Shown here piece by piece: positions 24,842-33,856 of a stretch of DNA of 64,000 nt; the first letter of the stretch is position 1, and each line of letters begins with the position of its first letter. Both the position numbers and the translations under genes were made by a program. Where the stretch lies: NCBI RefSeq assembly GCF_900142965.1, contig NZ_FRCQ01000002.1, positions 1-64,000 of the forward strand. The letters are read 5' to 3'. This DNA comes from Rhizobacter sp. OV335. GTDB lineage: Bacteria > Pseudomonadota > Gammaproteobacteria > Burkholderiales > Burkholderiaceae_C. The notes beneath the pieces were generated by a model, which did not search any database, was not told the origin of the DNA, and was given only the letters and a program-made list of their open reading frames with translations.

Positions 24842-26419
24842 TTGGCAACCGACCCCAGCCCCCAGCGCGTCTACCGCGCGGCCTGCCCGAACTGCGGGGC
24901 CGAGGTCGAGTTCCGCTCGGCCGCGTCGGCCTTCGCGGTCTGCAGCTTCTGCCGCAGCACCATCGTGCGCGACGGCGATGCGCTGCGCAAGATCGGCCAG
25001 AGCGCCGAGCTGTTCGACGACCATTCGCCGCTGCAGCTCGGTGCGAGCGGGCGCATGCAGGGCGCCGCCTTCACGCTGGTGGGCCGGCTGCAGTACCGCT
25101 ATGCCGAGGGCACCTGGAACGAGTGGCACGCGCTGTTCGACAACGGCCGCAGCGGCTGGCTGTCGGAGGACAACGGCCGCTACGTGCTGGCCTTCGACCA
25201 GCCGTTGCAGGCCGCGGCGCCGGACCCGACCAGCCTGCGGCCGGGCCAGCAGCAGATCGTCAACGGCCAGCCGTGGTCGGTGGCCTCGGTCTCGGCCGCG
25301 AAGCTGATCGCGGCGCAGGGCGAGCTGCCGGTCAAGCCCAACACCGAACGGGGCTTCGTCGTCAGCGACCTGCGCAGCACGCGCGACGAGGTCGGCACGC
25401 TCGACTACGGCAACCCGGCCGCGCCGAAGTGGTCGGTCGGCCGCTCGGTCGCGATCAGCGAACTGGCGATGACCGGCCTGGCCGAGCCCGCCGAGAAGAC
25501 GCTGAAGGCGCGCAGCATCGAATGCCCGAACTGCGGCACCTCGCTCGAGGTGAAGCTGGCGACGACGCAATCCATCGTCTGCCACCAGTGCCATTCGGTG
25601 GTCGACGTGTCGCAGGGCGTCGGCGGCGACCTCGCACACTACGTGCAGGACAACGGCAGCGAGCCGCAGATCCCGCTCGGCAGCGTCGGCACGCTGGCGC
25701 TCGGCGGCAAGGCGCCGCTGCCGTGGCAGGTGGTCGGCTATGTCGAACGCTGCGAGCTGCCGGACGGCCCGGACGACGAGCAGACCTTCTGGCGCGAGTA
25801 CCTGCTGTACCACCGCAGCGAGGGCTTCGCGTTTCTCGTCGACGCGGAAGACGGCTGGAGCTGGACGGCGCCGATCACCGGCGTGCCGCAGCTGCGTGGC
25901 GACAGTGCTGTCTACCAGGGCGCGACCTACCGCAAGCTCTACACCTACACCGGGCAGGTGACCTACGTGCTCGGCGAGTTCTACTGGCAGCTCACGCGCG
26001 AACAGCGCACGCTCAACACCGACTACCAATCCGGCAGCAAGCGGCTGAACCGCGAGCAGACCGGCGACGAGATCGTCTGGTCGGCCGGCGACGCGATGAG
26101 CGCCGACGCCATCCTGAAGGCCTTCCGGCTCGACGCGGGCCAGCGTGCGGCGCTGCAGCGCGATGCGCTGCCGTCGTCCGGTTCGGGCGGGCTGCTGGCC
26201 AAGATCTTTCTCGCGATGTTCGTGATCGCCGTGCTGCTGATGCTGTTCCGTTGCAGCAGCGGCAGCAGTTCGTCGAACTGCGACGGCCTGCGCACGACCT
26301 ACGGCGAGAATTCGCAGGAGTACGTCAGCTGCCTGAACAGCAACCGCAGCGGCGGCAGCGGCTTTCGCACCGGCGGCGGCTCGTTCGGCGGCTTCTCGAG
26401 CGGCGGCGGCCACAAATGA
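24842..26419 (+). CDS. DUF4178 protein with two zinc ribbons and a membrane anchor
   Basis: 525 aa from a TTG start at 24842; no ATG fits, and coupling to the preceding gene is likely. Zinc-ribbon-like CPNCG...CSFC at about 15-37 and CPNCG...CHQC at about 222-248. Each is followed by a beta-rich DUF4178 unit (about 55-170 and 275-420). One membrane helix, FLAMFVIAVLLMLFRC, lies near residue 460, with a Ser/Gly-rich tail ending FGGFSSGGGHK. The biochemical role is unknown. The paired ribbon-DUF4178 units suggest internal duplication. Confidence 0.82.
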   Translation: MATDPSPQRVYRAACPNCGAEVEFRSAASAFAVCSFCRSTIVRDGDALRKIGQSAELFDDHSPLQLGASGRMQGAAFTLVGRLQYRYAEGTWNEWHALFDNGRSGWLSEDNGRYVLAFDQPLQAAAPDPTSLRPGQQQIVNGQPWSVASVSAAKLIAAQGELPVKPNTERGFVVSDLRSTRDEVGTLDYGNPAAPKWSVGRSVAISELAMTGLAEPAEKTLKARSIECPNCGTSLEVKLATTQSIVCHQCHSVVDVSQGVGGDLAHYVQDNGSEPQIPLGSVGTLALGGKAPLPWQVVGYVERCELPDGPDDEQTFWREYLLYHRSEGFAFLVDAEDGWSWTAPITGVPQLRGDSAVYQGATYRKLYTYTGQVTYVLGEFYWQLTREQRTLNTDYQSGSKRLNREQTGDEIVWSAGDAMSADAILKAFRLDAGQRAALQRDALPSSGSGGLLAKIFLAMFVIAVLLMLFRCSSGSSSSNCDGLRTTYGENSQEYVSCLNSNRSGGSGFRTGGGSFGGFSSGGGHK

Positions 26420-26456
26420 AAACCCGCACCCACGCAACCACACCCAGGAGGCTCTC

Positions 26457-26681
26457 ATGATGGGAATCGAATGGATGAAGCCCGGCATCTTCGTCGGCTC
26501 CATCCTGTTTGCGCTGATCGGCGTGCTGGTCTTCTGGATCAGTTTCGTCATCGTCGACAAGATCACGCCCTACGACCTGTGGGCCGAGATCGTCGAGAAG
26601 AAGAACGTCGCGCTGGCCATCGTGGTCGGCGCGATGTGCATCGCGATCGGGATGATCGTCTCTGCGGCCATCCACGGATAG
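26457..26681 (+). CDS. DUF350 small membrane protein
   Basis: 74 aa with two hydrophobic helices (about 12-32 and 50-70), joined by a short acidic loop DKITPYDLWAEIVEKKN. This is one DUF350 unit; many relatives have two. The N-terminal MMG allows either ATG. The function is unknown, but DUF350 proteins commonly accompany DUF4178, SPFH and polyamine genes (recalled, not searched). It ends 1 bp before the aminopropyltransferase start. Confidence 0.85.
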   Translation: MMGIEWMKPGIFVGSILFALIGVLVFWISFVIVDKITPYDLWAEIVEKKNVALAIVVGAMCIAIGMIVSAAIHG

Positions 26682-26682
26682 C

Positions 26683-28254
26683 GTGAACGACGCGGCGGTC
26701 GGTCCCCCTGCCCCGAGTCCACCGCCGCCCGGCATCCGCCCGGCCGAGGTGGCGCTGCTCGCGTCGGTCTTCGTCGTCGCCGCCTGCGGGCTCGTCTACG
26801 AGCTTGCGGCCGGCACGCTGGCGAGCTACCTGCTGGGCGATTCGATCCTGCAGTTCTCGACCATCATCGGCAGCTACCTGTTCGCGATGGGCATCGGCTC
26901 GTACCTGTCGCGCTTCTTCGAGCGGCAGATCATTGCGCACTTCCTGCGCATCGAGCTGCTGGTCGGGCTGGTCGGCGGGCTGATGCCGCTCGCGCTGTTC
27001 GCGCTGCAGACGCTGGCCGCGCCGTCGTTCCGCTTCGCGCTGTATGCGCTGGTGCTGCTGGTGGGCACGCTGGTCGGGCTGGAGATCCCGCTGGTGATGC
27101 GCATCCTGAAGCGGCACTTCCGCGAACGCTATGCGCTGAAGGACCTGGTGTCGCAGGTGCTGACCTTCGACTACCTCGGCGCGCTGGTCGTCGCGATCGC
27201 GTTCCCGCTGCTGTTCGTGCCGCAGTTGGGCCTGATCCGCACCGGTGCGTTCTTCGGGCTGCTGAACGCCGCGGTCGCGGTGTGGGCGCTGTGGCTGTTC
27301 AAGGGCGAGCTGCGGCGCTGGAGCCTGCATGCGCTCGCCTGCGGCGGCGTCATCGTGGCGCTGCTGGCGGCTTTCGCGGGGGCCGAGCGCGTCAGCAGCT
27401 GGGCCGAGGACCGCTTCTACGCCGACCGCATCGTCTACAGCGCGTCGAGCGCCTACCAGCGCATCGTCGTCACGTCGAGCAGCGTCGGCGTGCGGCTGTT
27501 CCTGAACGGCAACCTGCAGTTCCATTCGCGCGACGAGTACCGCTACCACGAGGCGCTGGTGCACCCGGCGATGGCCGGCCACGGTGCGCCGCGCCAGGTG
27601 CTGGTGCTGGGCGGCGGCGACGGCATGGCGGCGCGTGAGATCCTGAAATACCCCGGCGTCGAGCAGGTCACGCTGGTGGAGCTCGACCCGCACATGACGA
27701 CGCTGTTCGCGCAGTCGCCGATGTTGCGCGCGCTGAACGGCGATTCGCTGCAGTCGCCGAAGCTGCGCATCGTCAATGCCGATGCCTTCGCGTGGCTGGA
27801 GCAGACCCCGGGCGCGTTCGACGTGATCGTGATCGACTTCCCGGACCCGACCAACTTCTCGATCGGCAAGCTCTACACCACCGGCTTCTACCGGCTGGTC
27901 GAGCAGCACCTGAACGCGAGCGGCTATGCGGTGGTGCAGACCACCTCGCCGCTGATCGCGCGCAAGAGCTTCTGGACGGTGGCGACCACGCTGGAGGCCG
28001 CGGGCCTGCAGGTGACGCCGTACCACGCGCATGTGCCGAGCTTCGGCGAGTGGGGCTTCATCCTCGCGAGTCGCCGGCCGTACCGCATGCCGACGCAGCT
28101 GCCCGAGGGGCTGCGCTTCGTCAGCCTCTCCGGCCTGCCGGCGCTGTTCGACTTTCCGATCGACATGGCGCGCGTGCCCGCCGACGTGAACCGCTTGTCG
28201 AACCAGGTGCTGGTGCAGACCTTCGAAGAAGAATGGGGCAAGGTGCACCAGTGA
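26683..28254 (+). CDS. speE: Membrane-anchored polyamine aminopropyltransferase (spermidine synthase family)
   Basis: 523 aa from a GTG start. The first ~220 residues form about seven hydrophobic helices (SVFVVAACGLVYELAAGTLASYLLG and on). The rest is a Rossmann aminopropyltransferase domain: VLVLGGGDGMAAREILKYPGV, VTLVELDPHM, and DVIVIDFPDPTNFSIGKLYTTGFY containing the catalytic aspartates. It would transfer aminopropyl from decarboxylated SAM to a polyamine or another amine at the membrane. The stop overlaps the next start (GTGA). A speD gene that could supply the donor is at 44.1 kb, not in this operon. Confidence 0.9.
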   Translation: MNDAAVGPPAPSPPPPGIRPAEVALLASVFVVAACGLVYELAAGTLASYLLGDSILQFSTIIGSYLFAMGIGSYLSRFFERQIIAHFLRIELLVGLVGGLMPLALFALQTLAAPSFRFALYALVLLVGTLVGLEIPLVMRILKRHFRERYALKDLVSQVLTFDYLGALVVAIAFPLLFVPQLGLIRTGAFFGLLNAAVAVWALWLFKGELRRWSLHALACGGVIVALLAAFAGAERVSSWAEDRFYADRIVYSASSAYQRIVVTSSSVGVRLFLNGNLQFHSRDEYRYHEALVHPAMAGHGAPRQVLVLGGGDGMAAREILKYPGVEQVTLVELDPHMTTLFAQSPMLRALNGDSLQSPKLRIVNADAFAWLEQTPGAFDVIVIDFPDPTNFSIGKLYTTGFYRLVEQHLNASGYAVVQTTSPLIARKSFWTVATTLEAAGLQVTPYHAHVPSFGEWGFILASRRPYRMPTQLPEGLRFVSLSGLPALFDFPIDMARVPADVNRLSNQVLVQTFEEEWGKVHQ

Positions 28255-29885
28255 AAAGACGCAGCTGGCTGGCCCGTGCCGCTTCACTGCCCTTCGTCGG
28301 GCTGGCCGGCTGCGAGGCGAAGCGACCGCCGGCCTACGGCGGCGAATGGGTCGGCGCGCAGCACGAGCGCGGCCACCGCTTGCGCGACGGGGGCCGCACA
28401 CTGGCCGAGCCGACGGTGCACAAGCGCGCGGGCGTGATCATCGTCGGCGCCGGCATCGCCGGGCTGTCGTGCGCGCGCAAGCTGGCGCTGGCCGGCATCG
28501 ACGACGTGCACGTGTTCGACCTGGAGGATGGCGCCGGCGGCAACAGCCGCGCGCACCGCATGGGTGGCATGGCCTGCCCGCTCGGCGCGCACTACCTGCC
28601 GGTGCCGGGCGACGACGCGGTGGAGCTGGTCGGCCTGCTCGAATCGCTGGGGCTGCGCCGCACCGAGGGCGGCCGCGCGGTGTGGGACGAGCGCCACCTG
28701 TGCCACAGCCCGCAGGAGCGGCTCTTCATCGACGGCCATTGGCACGACGGCCTGCTGCCGCCGATCGCCGCGCTGCCCGAATCGCAGCGCGACGCAACGC
28801 TCGCGCAGTACCGCCGCTTCGCGGAGCTGGTGTCGCTGGCCGGGCCGAGCGGCAGCTTCGCGCTGCCGACGGCACGCGCCGCGTGGACGCCGGCGCTGCA
28901 GGCGCTGGACGGCGTGAGCTTCGCGCGCTGGCTCGACGATCAGGGCATCACCGCGCCGCCGTTGCGCTGGTACCTGGACTACTGCTGCCGCGACGACTAC
29001 GGCGCCGGTGCCGCGCAGGTATCGGCCTGGGCCGGGCTGCACTACTTCGCGAGCCGACACGGCTTCCATGCGCCGGGCGACGATGCGCGGGCGCACGACG
29101 ACGGCGTGCTGACCTGGCCCGAGGGCAACGCGTGGCTCGCGCAACGTCTGGCGACGCCGCTGACCGGCCGGCTGCACGACGGCTGCGTCGCGCTGGCGCT
29201 GGAGGAAGGCCGGCACGAGGTGACGCTGGACCTGTGGAACGCGAAGGCCCAGCGCACCGAGCGCTGGACCGCGGCGCACGCGGTGCTCGCGATGCCGCTG
29301 TTCATCGCGACCCGCGTGCTGCGCACGCCGCCGGCGGCCTTGCAGCCAGCGGTGGCCGCGATGCGCTACGCACCGTGGCTGGTCGCGAACCTGCAGCTGT
29401 CGGACGCACTGGACGACCAGCCCGGCGCGCCCCCGTCGTGGGACAACGTGCTGTACGGCAGCAGCACGCTCGGGTATGTCGACGCGATGCACCAGGCGAC
29501 GCGGCCCTACCCCGGCCCGACGGTGCTGACGGCGTACTGGGCGCTGGGTGGCGACAACGAGGCGCAGCTCATCGCGCAGCGCAAGCGCCTGCTCGACCAG
29601 CCGTGGCAGGCCTGGTCGCAGGCGGTGCTGCAGACGCTGGTGGAGGCGCACCCGGACCTGCCGGACAAGCTGGCGCGCATCGACCTGATGCGCTATGGCC
29701 ATGCGATGAGCATCCCGCTGCCCGGCGTGCGCGGCAGCACCGCGCTGGCGGCGCTGGCCTCAGGCGGCGGCCGGGTGCAGTTCGCGCATGCCGATCTCTC
29801 GGGGTACTCGGTGTTCGAGGAGGCGTTCTTTCATGGGAACGAGGCGGCGCGGCGGATTGCGGCGGCGTTCAAGCAGCGTCAATAG
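28251..29885 (+). CDS. Exported FAD-dependent amine-oxidase-like lipoprotein
   Basis: 544 aa from a GTG overlapping the preceding stop. The N-terminus is KRRSWLARAASLPFVGLAGC: twin arginines plus a lipobox (LAGC, cysteine at 21), predicting Tat export of a folded flavoprotein and lipid anchoring. The FAD fold follows: AGVIIVGAGIAGLSCARKLALAG, then GGNSRAHRMGGMACPLGAHYLP. The C-terminal HADLSGYSVFEEAFFHGNEAARRI closes the flavin site. It resembles polyamine/monoamine oxidases or carotenoid-desaturase-type enzymes. Placed behind an aminopropyltransferase, an amine substrate is likely but unproven. Confidence 0.83.
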   Translation: MKRRSWLARAASLPFVGLAGCEAKRPPAYGGEWVGAQHERGHRLRDGGRTLAEPTVHKRAGVIIVGAGIAGLSCARKLALAGIDDVHVFDLEDGAGGNSRAHRMGGMACPLGAHYLPVPGDDAVELVGLLESLGLRRTEGGRAVWDERHLCHSPQERLFIDGHWHDGLLPPIAALPESQRDATLAQYRRFAELVSLAGPSGSFALPTARAAWTPALQALDGVSFARWLDDQGITAPPLRWYLDYCCRDDYGAGAAQVSAWAGLHYFASRHGFHAPGDDARAHDDGVLTWPEGNAWLAQRLATPLTGRLHDGCVALALEEGRHEVTLDLWNAKAQRTERWTAAHAVLAMPLFIATRVLRTPPAALQPAVAAMRYAPWLVANLQLSDALDDQPGAPPSWDNVLYGSSTLGYVDAMHQATRPYPGPTVLTAYWALGGDNEAQLIAQRKRLLDQPWQAWSQAVLQTLVEAHPDLPDKLARIDLMRYGHAMSIPLPGVRGSTALAALASGGGRVQFAHADLSGYSVFEEAFFHGNEAARRIAAAFKQRQ

Positions 29886-30295
29886 CCCAATGACATCGTG
29901 ATGGCCCCGGCGACGAAGCAGCTCGTCGCGATCGCCGTGGCGGCCAGCGGGATCCGGAACCAGTAGCGCAGCGAGAGCACGACGTAGGCGGCGCTCGCGA
30001 TGCCGGCCAGCCACACGAAGGTGGGCGAGCGGTGCAGCACGTCCATGTGCCGCGCGGCGAGCATCAGGTAGACCAGCGAGAACAGGATCGCGCCGAGGCT
30101 GTGGCTCGCGTTGAAGCCGATCCAGGCCTTCCACATCGTCGTGTCGCGCGTCAGGCGCGGCGAGCTCGAGCGCATTGCGCGGGCAACGTTGGCATCGCGC
30201 GGATCGAAGTTCGTGCCGAAGAAGGTGTACGTCAGATGCAGCAGGCCGAGCAGGCCGTAGATCGCGGCCCCGGCGAGGATCAGGATTTGGGACAT
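29879..30295 (-). CDS. Small four-helix membrane protein, unknown function
   Basis: 138 aa from ATG 30295 (MSQILILAGAAIYGLLGLLHLTYTF); an upstream ATG would add nine residues. About four hydrophobic segments, with a conserved-looking stretch TMWKAWIGFNASHSLGAILFSLVYL. I do not recognise a characterised family. It overlaps the end of the FAD gene tail to tail by 7 bp. Confidence 0.65.
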   Translation of the reverse strand: MSQILILAGAAIYGLLGLLHLTYTFFGTNFDPRDANVARAMRSSSPRLTRDTTMWKAWIGFNASHSLGAILFSLVYLMLAARHMDVLHRSPTFVWLAGIASAAYVVLSLRYWFRIPLAATAIATSCFVAGAITMSLGY

Positions 30296-30408
30296 GAGAG
30301 ATTGTGTGGGTCGGAAGAGCAAGCGTCGTTACCAGGCGCAACCCCGGGCGTTGCAGGGTGATGCGATGCGCCGGCGCTAGACTGCTATCCAGCCATCAGG
30401 AGCCGACC

Positions 30409-30639
30409 ATGTCCGATCCCGTGTCCCACATCCTCAGTCTTGGCCGCGCCTTGCCGCCGGAAGACCGGGAACGGCTTGTCGAGCAATTGCTGGAATCGCT
30501 CAATGAGCCAGCCGCCGCCGAGCTTGATGCGGCGTGGGAGAACGAAATCCAGCGCAGGTTGGCCGAGTTCGAGCGAGGGGAGGTCCTGCCGATCGATGCG
30601 GAAGATGTGTTCGCCAAGGCCCGCCGAATAGCACGGTGA
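30409..30639 (+). CDS. Addiction-module antitoxin
   Basis: 76 aa, acidic. LSLGRALPPEDRERLVEQLLESLNEPAAAELDAAWENEIQRRLAEFERGEV matches the small 'addiction module protein' antitoxin family paired with RelE/ParE toxins; the central part wraps the toxin. Its TGA overlaps the toxin's GTG, coupling the pair. Autorepression is usual for such pairs, but no operator is evident in the short upstream gap. Confidence 0.88.
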   Translation: MSDPVSHILSLGRALPPEDRERLVEQLLESLNEPAAAELDAAWENEIQRRLAEFERGEVLPIDAEDVFAKARRIAR

Positions 30640-30932
30640 TCAAGGTCATCTTCCTTCCCGCCGCAGAGATCGAACTGCTGAAGGAAGTCACCTACTACTC
30701 CAAGGCTGCCACGGGAGCCGGCCTGCGCTTCCAGACCGCGGTCGAGGCTGCAATCTCTCGTGTCAGGACACACCCCCTGGGTGGCGCACCGAGCTTCAAG
30801 GAGACGCGCAGCGTCCTCGTCAAGGGGTTCCCCTTCAGCATCGTCTACCAGCCCGAGAAAGAAGTGCTGCTTATCGTCGCCATCGCGCCTCATCGAAAAC
30901 GCCCGAACTACTGGGCTTCGCGTGTCGACTGA
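30636..30932 (+). CDS. RelE/ParE-family toxin
   Basis: 98 aa from GTG 30636. The fold shows as VIFLPAAEIELLKEVTYYSKAATGAGLRFQTAVEAAISRVRTHPLGG, then the beta strands VLVKGFPFSIVYQPEKEVLLIVAIAPHRKRPNYW, ending in the basic, aromatic patch of this superfamily. The target, ribosome-bound mRNA (RelE-like) or DNA gyrase (ParE-like), cannot be told from sequence; the HRKRPNYW end is commoner in the ParE-like branch. Confidence 0.88.
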   Translation: MIKVIFLPAAEIELLKEVTYYSKAATGAGLRFQTAVEAAISRVRTHPLGGAPSFKETRSVLVKGFPFSIVYQPEKEVLLIVAIAPHRKRPNYWASRVD

Positions 30933-30944
30933 GGGCACGCCCGC

Positions 30945-32414
30945 TCACCCCGCCTTGCGCCGATCCATCTGCGCGCTCTCATAGAACGCCTTCTTCGACG
31001 CGTACATCGCGTGATCCGCCTCGTTGACCGCGGCCTCGATGCGCCCACCCGCTTCGCAGGTCGCGATGCCCAGCGCAAAGCTCAGCGTCGTGGTGCCGTG
31101 GAACTGGTTGTTCAGCTCCGACAGCGAGGCCAGCCGGTCCAGCAGCAGCTGCGCGGCACGGGCGTCCATCCCCGGCAGCAGCAGCGCGAACTCGTCGCCG
31201 CCGATGCGCGCCGCGCACATCGGCTTGTCGATCGCCTTCGTCAGCACCTCGCCGGCGCGCCGCAGCAGCGCGTCGCCGGCCGCATGGCCCTGCGTGTCGT
31301 TGATGGTCTTCAGCCCGTTCAGGTCGCCGACCACCACCGTCACCGGCCACGGGCCCTTGCGCTCCAGCCGGTTGATCTCGTCGACGAAGAAGGCCCGGTT
31401 GCGCAGCTTGGTCAGCGGGTCGTGTTTGCCGAGGAACTCGAGGTAGGCCTCGGCCTGCTTGCGCGCGGTGATGTCGGTCAGCGAGATCAGCACCAGGTCC
31501 CAGTCGGCCTCATGGCCGGGCAGCACCGAGAACTGCAGGTACACATGCAGCTTGTCGCCCGCCAGGTTGTAGTTGACGACCTCGCGCTGGTGCGTGGTCT
31601 TGCCGTTCCACAGGTCGTGCAGCTGGTCGCCGAAATGCGCCGTCATGTCGTCGCGGAACACGTCGCCCAGCCGGCGCAGCAGCGTGTCGCGGTCGGGCGC
31701 GCCGAACATGCGCAGCGTCTGCTGGTTCACGTCGATCACGCGCACCTCCTGCAGGCAGCGGCTGACGAACTCCGGATGCACGTCGGTGAACACCCGGAAG
31801 TCGCTGATGCCCTGCGCGCGCGCCTCGTCGAGCAGCCGCTTCACGCTGCTGAAATCCTCGACCCACAGCGACACCGGCGAATGCTCGAACAGCCCGCGCG
31901 CATACAGCTCACTCAGCCGCAGCGCCTCGGCAGCCGCGGTGCGCTCGGTCACGTCCTCGATCGACAGCAGCACGCGGTCCCAGCCGGCCTCGTGGCCCGG
32001 CAGCACGGTCGCGTTCAGCACGATGTCGAGCCGCCGGCCGTCCAGCGCGTAGTTCACCGTCTGGCTCGTGAAGCGGGTGCGGCCCTCCCACAGCGCGGCC
32101 AGCTCCTCGACGAGCTGCTCGAACATGTCGTCGCGGAACACCCGCGGCAAGCTCTCGACCAGGTGCGCCAGGTCGCGCGCGCCGTACAGCTCGAGCGTGC
32201 GCCGGTTCACCTGCAGCACGCGCAGGCAGGCCGAGCATTCGGCGACGCGGCGCGGGTCGGCCCGCAGGTGGGCGCGCAGGTCGGTCACGCCATCGGTGCG
32301 CCAGCGGGCGAACAGCGCATGCAGCGCGCTGTAATCCTCCAGCCACAGCGACACCGGCGCGAGGTCGAACAGGCCGGCGAGTTCGGCGGGGGGCAAGGCC
32401 TCGTTGACGTTCAT
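30945..32414 (-). CDS. Diguanylate cyclase with two PAS-type sensor domains
   Basis: 489 aa, soluble. Two homologous PAS-like repeats at about 10-165 and 170-315, both starting PVSLW(L/V)ED and both with V(N/D)xxT(L)xx(F/Y)GA and a VLPGHEA(G/D)WD block. They are followed by a GGDEF domain with the active motif GGDEF at 405-409, so it should make cyclic-di-GMP. The RxxD inhibitory site expected just upstream is absent (DKPM instead), so product feedback is doubtful. What the PAS domains bind is unknown. Confidence 0.92.
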   Translation of the reverse strand: MNVNEALPPAELAGLFDLAPVSLWLEDYSALHALFARWRTDGVTDLRAHLRADPRRVAECSACLRVLQVNRRTLELYGARDLAHLVESLPRVFRDDMFEQLVEELAALWEGRTRFTSQTVNYALDGRRLDIVLNATVLPGHEAGWDRVLLSIEDVTERTAAAEALRLSELYARGLFEHSPVSLWVEDFSSVKRLLDEARAQGISDFRVFTDVHPEFVSRCLQEVRVIDVNQQTLRMFGAPDRDTLLRRLGDVFRDDMTAHFGDQLHDLWNGKTTHQREVVNYNLAGDKLHVYLQFSVLPGHEADWDLVLISLTDITARKQAEAYLEFLGKHDPLTKLRNRAFFVDEINRLERKGPWPVTVVVGDLNGLKTINDTQGHAAGDALLRRAGEVLTKAIDKPMCAARIGGDEFALLLPGMDARAAQLLLDRLASLSELNNQFHGTTTLSFALGIATCEAGGRIEAAVNEADHAMYASKKAFYESAQMDRRKAG

Positions 32415-32441
32415 GACATGCCCTTTTTGGCAGCGGCGACC

Positions 32442-33830
32442 TCAGTGCGCGTTCATCCACGCCTCGATGGCGGCGGGTTCCACCGGTGCGCCGCGGCTGA
32501 TCAGCTCGCAACCGCCGGGGGTCACGACCGCATCGTCCTCGATGCGGATGCCGATGTTCCAGAAAACCTCGGGCACGTCGGGCGCCGGCTGCACGTACAG
32601 GCCGGGCTCCAGCGTCACCACCATGCCGCATTCGAGCTTGCGCGACGGCGAACGCACGACGCGCCCGCCGCGGAAATCCGGCTGGTCGACGGCCGGCTCC
32701 TGCAGCGACAGGTACTCGCCGACGTCATGCACGTCGCGCCCGAGCCAGTGGCCGGTGTCGTGCATGTAGAAGCGCCGGTAGGCGCCACTCGCCATCACCG
32801 CATCGACATCGCCATCGCGGTCGCGCACCAGCAGCCCGTGGTCGAGCAGGCCCTGCGACAGCACGCGCACTGCCGCCTCGTGGGCATCGCGCTGCCGGCA
32901 GCCGGGCCGCGTCGCGGCCATCGCCACCTGCTGCGCGGCCAGCACCACGTCGTACAGGGCGCGCTGCGGCGCGGTGAAGCGGCCGTCGGCCGGAAAGGTG
33001 CGGCTGATGTCGCTCGCGTAGCCGTCGAGTTCGCAGCCGGCGTCGACCAGGCACAGCTGGCCGGCGCGCAGCTCGGTCGGGCCGGCCGCATGGTGCAGCA
33101 CGCAGGCGTTGCCGCCGGCCGCGACGATGCTGCCGTAGGCCGGCCCGCTCGCACCGTGGCGACGGAATTCGTGCAGCAGCTCGGCCTCGATCTCGTACTC
33201 GCGCACGGCGGCCGCCGGGTCGGCGTGGAAGCGCTGCCCGCAGTAGCGCATCGCCCGCGCATGGGCGCCGGCCGAGATCGCCGCGGCGCGCCGCATCGTG
33301 TCGATCTCGTCGGCGTCCTTGATCAGGCGCATCTCGTCGACCAGCGGGCCGAGGTCGCGGTGCACCGGGCCTTCGGCACCGAGGCCGGCGCGCGTGCGGG
33401 CGCGCGCCAGCCAGCCGGGCAGGCGCTGGTCGAGCGCGCTCGGCACGGTGAACAGCGTCCAGACGTTGCGCACCTGGCCCATCAGCTCGGGCAGCAGTTC
33501 GTCGAGGCGCTCGATCGGCCAGGCCAGGTCGACGCCGAGCGCCTGCGGCGCGGCCTCGGGCCCGAGCATCGGCCCCTCCCACACCGAGCGCTCGGCGTTG
33601 ACGGCGTGGCAGAACAGCTCGCTGCGGCCGTCGGCATGCAGCACCAGGCAGCTGTGCGGCTCGTCGAAGCCGCTCAGGTAGTGGAAATGGCTGCCGTGGC
33701 GGAACGGGTGCTCGTTGTCGCCGTTGCGCATCTGCATCGCCGCGGTCGGCACGATCGCGATGCCACCACCGGCGGCGGCCAGGCGGCGGGCCAGCTCGGC
33801 ACGGCGCCGGCGGAAAGGGTGGGTGCGCAT
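32442..33830 (-). CDS. pepP: Xaa-Pro aminopeptidase (M24B)
   Basis: 462 aa from ATG 33830 (MRTHPFRRRRAELARR). The N-terminal domain ends near 175. The pita-bread catalytic domain has the metal ligands in LVDAGCELDGYASDISRTFP (two Asp), HDTGHWLGRDVHD (His), LEPGLYV (Glu) and GIRIEDDAVV (Glu). It removes an N-terminal residue in front of proline, with Mn2+. It starts 27 bp after the end of the upstream membrane-protein gene on the same strand. Confidence 0.94.
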   Translation of the reverse strand: MRTHPFRRRRAELARRLAAAGGGIAIVPTAAMQMRNGDNEHPFRHGSHFHYLSGFDEPHSCLVLHADGRSELFCHAVNAERSVWEGPMLGPEAAPQALGVDLAWPIERLDELLPELMGQVRNVWTLFTVPSALDQRLPGWLARARTRAGLGAEGPVHRDLGPLVDEMRLIKDADEIDTMRRAAAISAGAHARAMRYCGQRFHADPAAAVREYEIEAELLHEFRRHGASGPAYGSIVAAGGNACVLHHAAGPTELRAGQLCLVDAGCELDGYASDISRTFPADGRFTAPQRALYDVVLAAQQVAMAATRPGCRQRDAHEAAVRVLSQGLLDHGLLVRDRDGDVDAVMASGAYRRFYMHDTGHWLGRDVHDVGEYLSLQEPAVDQPDFRGGRVVRSPSRKLECGMVVTLEPGLYVQPAPDVPEVFWNIGIRIEDDAVVTPGGCELISRGAPVEPAAIEAWMNAH

Positions 33831-33856
33831 CGGGCGGAGGGCGGTGCGCCGGCGCG

